From an uncultured Roseburia sp. (GTDB taxonomy: Bacteria > Bacillota > Clostridia > Lachnospirales > Lachnospiraceae): a DNA stretch of 64,000 nt. The notes under the pieces were generated by a model that had not been told where the DNA came from, did no database searches, and saw only the letters and a list, made by a program, of their open reading frames with translations. The stretch covers positions 62,001 to 126,000 of the forward strand of contig CAMWKH010000002.1 of NCBI GenBank assembly GCA_947174805.1. Reading direction: 5' to 3'. Position numbers and translations under genes: made by a program. Of the stretch, positions 59,726-64,000 are shown piece by piece; the stretch's first letter is position 1; every line of letters begins with the position of its first letter.

Positions 59726-60691
59726 TTATTTATTCTGGGTCAGATGTACGGCAAATCCGCCAATTTCGTCATTAAAATAGATAAATTTCAAAGTACCGTC
59801 CTCATCAAACTGTTTGGAGGACTCGTCAAAGGTAAATCCCCGTTTTTCCAGGTGATATACTGCACGGTCCACATAGTTGGTTCCCACTGCAATATGCCCA
59901 TTTTTGCCCCTGCCCTGGCCTTTCATCACTTCAATCATCTGATTTACAAAAATGGAGCTGTTCCCCTCCGCTTTCTCCACCCCGAAGATAGAAGCAAATT
60001 TGTCTGCCTGGCTCACGGCATCTTCTTCCTTCTCATTGTTGATTCCCACATGTTTGATGGTAAATCCAAGCATGGTAGCCACAGCTTCTCTTGTCAGCTT
60101 TGTGATTCCCGCCCAGTCTTTTGCCTTCACCATATCCCCGTTTACCATCCAGCTTCCGCCGCATGCGATAATCTTTTTGAAGTCCAGGTAACTAGTAATA
60201 TTCTTCGCACTGATTCCGCCGGTGGGCATAAATTTTATCTTATTGTAGGGCGCAGACATAGCTTTAATCACGGGAAGCCCGCCGTTGGCCTCCGCCGGGA
60301 AAAACTTAACTACATCAAGCCCCAGCTCAATGGCCTGCTCCACATCGCTGGGATTTGCACATCCCGGTGTGATGGGAATATTTTTCTCCACGCAATATTT
60401 TACCACCTTGGGATTTAACCCCGGACTTACAATAAATTTTGCCCCTGCATTTACTGCCCTGTCCACCTGGTCTGTGGTAAGTACTGTGCCAGCCCCCACC
60501 AACATCTCCGGGAACTTACTTGCCATAATTCGGATGGATTCTTCTGCCGCCTCTGTCCGGAATGTCACTTCTGCACAGGGAAGCCCCCCCTCAATCAATG
60601 CCTTTGCCAAAGGTTCTGCGTCACCTGCATCATTTAATGCAATGACAGGAATGATACCGATTTTAGAAAACTCTTCTAATACCTTGTTCAT
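59726..60691 (-). CDS. eda: KDPG/KHG aldolase with C-terminal VOC (glyoxalase-like) domain
   Basis: N-terminal Eda (EVTFRTEAAEESIR, VGAGTVLTTDQVDRAVNAGAKFIVSPG, FFPAEANGG, FMPTGGIS); about 110-aa VOC-like tail (IKHVGIN...GHIAVGTNYVDRAVYHLEKRGF...GGFAVHL). Confidence 0.9.
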   Translation of the reverse strand: MNKVLEEFSKIGIIPVIALNDAGDAEPLAKALIEGGLPCAEVTFRTEAAEESIRIMASKFPEMLVGAGTVLTTDQVDRAVNAGAKFIVSPGLNPKVVKYCVEKNIPITPGCANPSDVEQAIELGLDVVKFFPAEANGGLPVIKAMSAPYNKIKFMPTGGISAKNITSYLDFKKIIACGGSWMVNGDMVKAKDWAGITKLTREAVATMLGFTIKHVGINNEKEEDAVSQADKFASIFGVEKAEGNSSIFVNQMIEVMKGQGRGKNGHIAVGTNYVDRAVYHLEKRGFTFDESSKQFDEDGTLKFIYFNDEIGGFAVHLTQNK

Positions 60692-60737
60692 AGTAATCTC
60701 CTTTTCCTGAAAATAGTTGTCGTGTAAAAACCCTCTT

Positions 60738-60812
60738 GTTTCACATTATGAAACCAAGTTTCATAAAATGAATTTTATAAAACGATTATAACATTATTCT
60801 GGCAAATGTCAA
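60738..60812 (-). promoter_or_regulatory. eda promoter with tandem IclR-type operators
   Basis: TTGACA (60807-60812)-16-TATAAT (60785-60790); GTTTCA-N5-TGAAAC at 60738-60754 and GTTTCA-N5-TGAATT at 60758-60774. Confidence 0.7.
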
Positions 60813-60888
60813 CCTGTTTATTCCAAGAGTTTCATATTGATTCCCTCCAAAATGCATCTTGCCATACTTCCCCTGTTATGATATATTA

Positions 60889-60905
60889 GTTCCATAATGT
60901 GGAAC
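60889..60905 (+). promoter_or_regulatory. Candidate IclR autoregulatory operator
   Basis: GTTCCA-TAATG-TGGAAC just downstream of TTGCCA-17-TATATT promoter. Confidence 0.6.
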
Positions 60906-60923
60906 AGAAAGGAAAACACTGCC

Positions 60924-61694
60924 ATGGAAGAAAAAAATCCAATCCAGTCAGCACAGCGAATCTTTCAGGTTATGGAACTTCTTGCAGAAAAAGGGGAAAT
61001 GGGATTATTGGAACTCAGCCAGGAACTGCATCTCAACAAAAGCACGGTACACCGTATGCTCTCCTCTCTGATTTTTATGGGATATGCCGCACAAAAAGAA
61101 GATACCCAGAAGTACAAACTGACCTTTAAACTGGTGACTATGGCGGGAAAACTTTTGGAGCATACCAATATTCTTCCCATTGCAAGGCCCTATTTAGAGC
61201 ATCTGTCCCGCTTTTCTGGAGAAACCGTTCATCTGGTGCAGCGGGAAAACAGCAACATCCTCTACATTGACAAAGTGGAGGCAAACGTGGGTTCCATCCG
61301 CATGGTGTCCCATGTAGGCATGGCTTTTCCCATGTACTGCTCCGGCGTGGGCAAGGCTATTATGGCTACCATGGAGGAGGAGGAACTGGCCCGAATCTGG
61401 AATGAGAGTAAAATAGAAAAAAAGACAGAGCATACCATCACGGATTTTCATGAGCTCAGAAAAGTCTTAGAGCAGGTGAAAAAGCAAGGGTATGCCCTGG
61501 ATAATGAGGAAAATGAACTGGGGGTGCGGTGTATCGCCGCCTGCATCTACGACTACCACAGGAAAGTCAAATATGCTTTTTCTGTCTCCGGCCCCATCAG
61601 CCGTCTGACAGACGGGCGTATCCATGAACTCTCCCGGGAAGTCTTAAAAGTAAAGCGGGAATTATCCGGTGAACTGGGATATCAGGGAGAATAA
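60924..61694 (+). CDS. IclR family transcriptional regulator (KdgR-like)
   Basis: SAQRIFQVMELLAEKGEMGLLELSQELHLNKSTVHRMLSSLIFMGYAAQ; start at 60924 preferred (AAAGGAAAA upstream). Confidence 0.92.
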   Translation: MEEKNPIQSAQRIFQVMELLAEKGEMGLLELSQELHLNKSTVHRMLSSLIFMGYAAQKEDTQKYKLTFKLVTMAGKLLEHTNILPIARPYLEHLSRFSGETVHLVQRENSNILYIDKVEANVGSIRMVSHVGMAFPMYCSGVGKAIMATMEEEELARIWNESKIEKKTEHTITDFHELRKVLEQVKKQGYALDNEENELGVRCIAACIYDYHRKVKYAFSVSGPISRLTDGRIHELSREVLKVKRELSGELGYQGE

Positions 61695-61697
61695 AAT

Positions 61698-63383
61698 TTA
61701 CACTTTTCCCGCAACCTCCCGGTAAAACGCTATATTGTTCTTCCCATGATTTTTCACATAATACATGGCGGAGTCTGCCGCATCCACAATCTCTTTGGAA
61801 TTGCCCCCGTCCTCCGGAAACATGGCGATGCCGATGCTGGAATGAAGAGAATATTCCTTCTCATTTAAAATAAAGGGATCTTTAAACGTAACCTTAATCA
61901 TTCTGGCATAATTTTTAGCCACCTCTTCATTTCTTGCCTCCACAATGGCGGTAAATTCGTCTCCCGCTAAGCGGTACACCCGAAACAGGCCGTTTTCCAT
62001 TTTACTGCAGCGTCTGGCCAGCTCCTTTAAAACCACGTCCCCGTTGTTGTGGCCCAAAGTGTCATTTACATTTTTAAAACCGTCCACATCAAAGAGTATC
62101 ATGCCAAAGGACCTGTGCCCGTCAATTTTTTCCTGGAGTTCCTGATAAAATACAGCCCGGTTCTTAAGCCCTGTGAGCATATCGTATTTGGCCTCAATTT
62201 CAAAATTCTCTTTCTCTTTCTGCAAATCATCGTTAATCCGGCTCTTTTTTTTGTTTTCCAGGACCAGGCGGATGACAACTATTGCCATCACCGTCCCAGC
62301 CGCCAGGGCGATTAAGAGGTACACCCAGTTCCGCTCCAGAAAGCTTGTCTGATGATTGATAATACGGCTGCCCTTGGGCAGTTCAGACGCTTTGATATCA
62401 AACCTGCGCATAACGTCCTCATCAAAACAGCACTCTCTGGGAGAACCCTGAATCACATCCGGCAGTTTCCCCCTTTGATTATCAAATTCTTCTTTTAACA
62501 TATTGGCTGCAAGATATCCCATCTGCCTGTGGGATACCCTCTCCCCTCCAAGCACGCCGTTTCCCATTCCAAGGGAGATCACCGTAAATACGGGAATCCC
62601 GGCGTGGGCGCTAATCCACTGGGCTGCCTCTCTGCTGGTGTATATATTTCCTTCCTTATCGCTGCTGCACAGAACATAAAACAGTATGGTGTCATCCTGA
62701 AGTTCCTCCAGTTTCTTTCCAAACTCTTCCTTGCTGTACTCTGATGCGTTAATCTCCCCAAATTCCAACTGAGGATATTTATTTTGAAAACGGTAAAATT
62801 CTTCCCTCTCGCCCTCCCCTGTCATGCTGTTATCCAAAACAGCCAGCACACGGTTGGCATGGGGGTAGAGTTTATAGGCCAATTCCAGGGTATTCCCATA
62901 GGAAAGTTCCTCCACCACGCCGGAAATCAAGGGGTCTAACCGTCTCGCCTCCGATGCCTGGGCTTTATTGTTTATCCCCTCAAAGGCGATGGGAATTCCG
63001 GAAAACAGCTCCTGCCTGTGCTCCAAAACAAACTGAAAAGCTGCGTCATCCCCCACGATAATACCGTCGTAAGGTTTTACCTCTGACAGATACAGGCGCA
63101 TACTCTGATAAAATAAATCCATGCCCTCACCGGAGGTAACATTTTTTGTGTCCATAAACTTATAATCCAAGGCCACGCCATCCCCCAGCCCCTCTTGGAT
63201 TCCCTCAATCTGAAGCGGAACCGTCTCCCAGCCGTAAGAGTAGGAACTGATAAACAGCACCCGCTTTTCCGTTTCCAAGGCTGATACCTGGCTGACGGCA
63301 CCAAAACAGATGCCCAGAACAAATAGTATACAAATCAGATATTTTGGATTCCCCGTTCTCTTCATACCTCTTCCTCTTTTCAT
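61698..63383 (-). CDS. Membrane diguanylate cyclase with N-terminal ABC-substrate-binding-like sensor domain
   Basis: Signal peptide, periplasmic-binding-like region, TM, GGDEF domain with AGDEF signature at 61953-61967. Confidence 0.88.
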   Translation of the reverse strand: MKRGRGMKRTGNPKYLICILFVLGICFGAVSQVSALETEKRVLFISSYSYGWETVPLQIEGIQEGLGDGVALDYKFMDTKNVTSGEGMDLFYQSMRLYLSEVKPYDGIIVGDDAAFQFVLEHRQELFSGIPIAFEGINNKAQASEARRLDPLISGVVEELSYGNTLELAYKLYPHANRVLAVLDNSMTGEGEREEFYRFQNKYPQLEFGEINASEYSKEEFGKKLEELQDDTILFYVLCSSDKEGNIYTSREAAQWISAHAGIPVFTVISLGMGNGVLGGERVSHRQMGYLAANMLKEEFDNQRGKLPDVIQGSPRECCFDEDVMRRFDIKASELPKGSRIINHQTSFLERNWVYLLIALAAGTVMAIVVIRLVLENKKKSRINDDLQKEKENFEIEAKYDMLTGLKNRAVFYQELQEKIDGHRSFGMILFDVDGFKNVNDTLGHNNGDVVLKELARRCSKMENGLFRVYRLAGDEFTAIVEARNEEVAKNYARMIKVTFKDPFILNEKEYSLHSSIGIAMFPEDGGNSKEIVDAADSAMYYVKNHGKNNIAFYREVAGKV

Positions 63384-63511
63384 ATACGAAACACCGGTAC
63401 TTTTATCCTATAATACCACACTTTTTATTAATTTTACAGTATTATTCTACAATATTTGTATTTGTTGTCCCATCCATCCTCTAACATCCAAAGTATATAC
63501 GCCGCAGCTAA

Positions 63512-63560
63512 AAATCCGCCCCGTTTACCAAAGCCGGTCTGAAAACGGGGCGGATTTCAT
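63512..63560 (-). terminator. Rho-independent terminator of dhaK operon
   Basis: AAATCCGCCCCGTT...AACGGGGCGGATTT-TT on the minus strand. Confidence 0.7.
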
Positions 63561-63603
63561 GACAGTAAAATATTAGCCAAACTGTCAACCTATTTCATTA
63601 AAT

Positions 63604-64000
63604 TTAAACCTGAACAAATGCAGGTGTATCAGCGGAGGCATTCAAATATTTCTTTAATTCCTCATCTAATTTCAACAGGGTAACGGAATAGCCTGCCATA
63701 TCGATAGAAGTCATATAATTCCCCACATAGGTTTTGGCAATTTTTATCTTATTGTCTCCCAATACCTTTGACACTGTAAGGTTGGCAAGATAGAGTTCCT
63801 GTAAGGGCGTTGCCCCCAGACCGTTTACTAAAACTGCCACTTCGTCTCCCTCTTTGTAAATGCCTTCCTCCAAAATTTTTCCCAGAAGATGTACTGTGGT
63901 ATCTTCCACAGAGCGGATTTTTTCCCTGTGGGTTCCCGGCTCCCCATGGATTCCCATTCCAATTTCCACCTCGTCCTCCGGCAGCTCAAAACTGGGTTTT
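63604..64000 (-). CDS. dhaK: Dihydroxyacetone kinase DhaK domain, C-terminal part (truncated by window end)
   Basis: KTQFELPEDEVEIGMGIHGEPGTHREKIRS...VAVLVNGLGATPLQELY; frame remains open to 64000. Confidence 0.88.
   Translation of the reverse strand, partial: KPSFELPEDEVEIGMGIHGEPGTHREKIRSVEDTTVHLLGKILEEGIYKEGDEVAVLVNGLGATPLQELYLANLTVSKVLGDNKIKIAKTYVGNYMTSIDMAGYSVTLLKLDEELKKYLNASADTPAFVQV

Noticed and set aside
59648-60418. 256-aa plus-strand ORF antisense to eda
   Set aside because: Starts inside a terminator hairpin and has no domain cue; the opposite strand encodes conserved Eda motifs.

Overview
Bacterial chromosomal window, Lachnospiraceae-like (Firmicutes) by protein content, almost fully coding and mostly on the minus strand. 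I see no CRISPR array, prophage, transposase or tRNA. From left to right: (1) the 5' end of a HicA-type toxin gene cut by the window edge and missed by the ORF track; (2) a raffinose-family operon (ABC transporter, AgaSK-like alpha-galactosidase/sugar-kinase fusion, GH13_18 phosphorylase) with a divergent AraC regulator; (3) amidase, lysA-like decarboxylase, and a short [FeFe]-hydrogenase with a small partner protein; (4) a hemA-met8-hemC-cobA/hemD-hemB-hemL tetrapyrrole operon; (5) a triple-GGDEF/EAL protein and an asymmetric heterodimeric ABC exporter; (6) a beta-manno-oligosaccharide locus (manA, two SGNH esterases, two GH130 phosphorylases, epimerase, ABC importer, phosphohexomutase, GH36, LacI and AraC regulators); (7) a short cytoplasmic MCP-like protein and an HD protein; (8) a galacturonate locus (uxaC, LacI / uxaA, uxaB, HIT); (9) ssrA-smpB-rnr-secG, a hybrid kinase, and eno; (10) a KDPG aldolase-VOC fusion with a divergent IclR regulator, a diguanylate cyclase and a partial dhaK. 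The gene content mostly matches known families. The most original signals are regulatory: repeated operator/promoter layouts at the mannan, uronate, KDPG and hicA promoters. Several domain-level oddities also stand out: a receiver lacking its phospho-acceptor Asp, a GGDEF triplication and an aldolase-VOC fusion. I did not find a clearly undescribed multi-gene system. All assignments come from reading translations and motifs; no searches were run.
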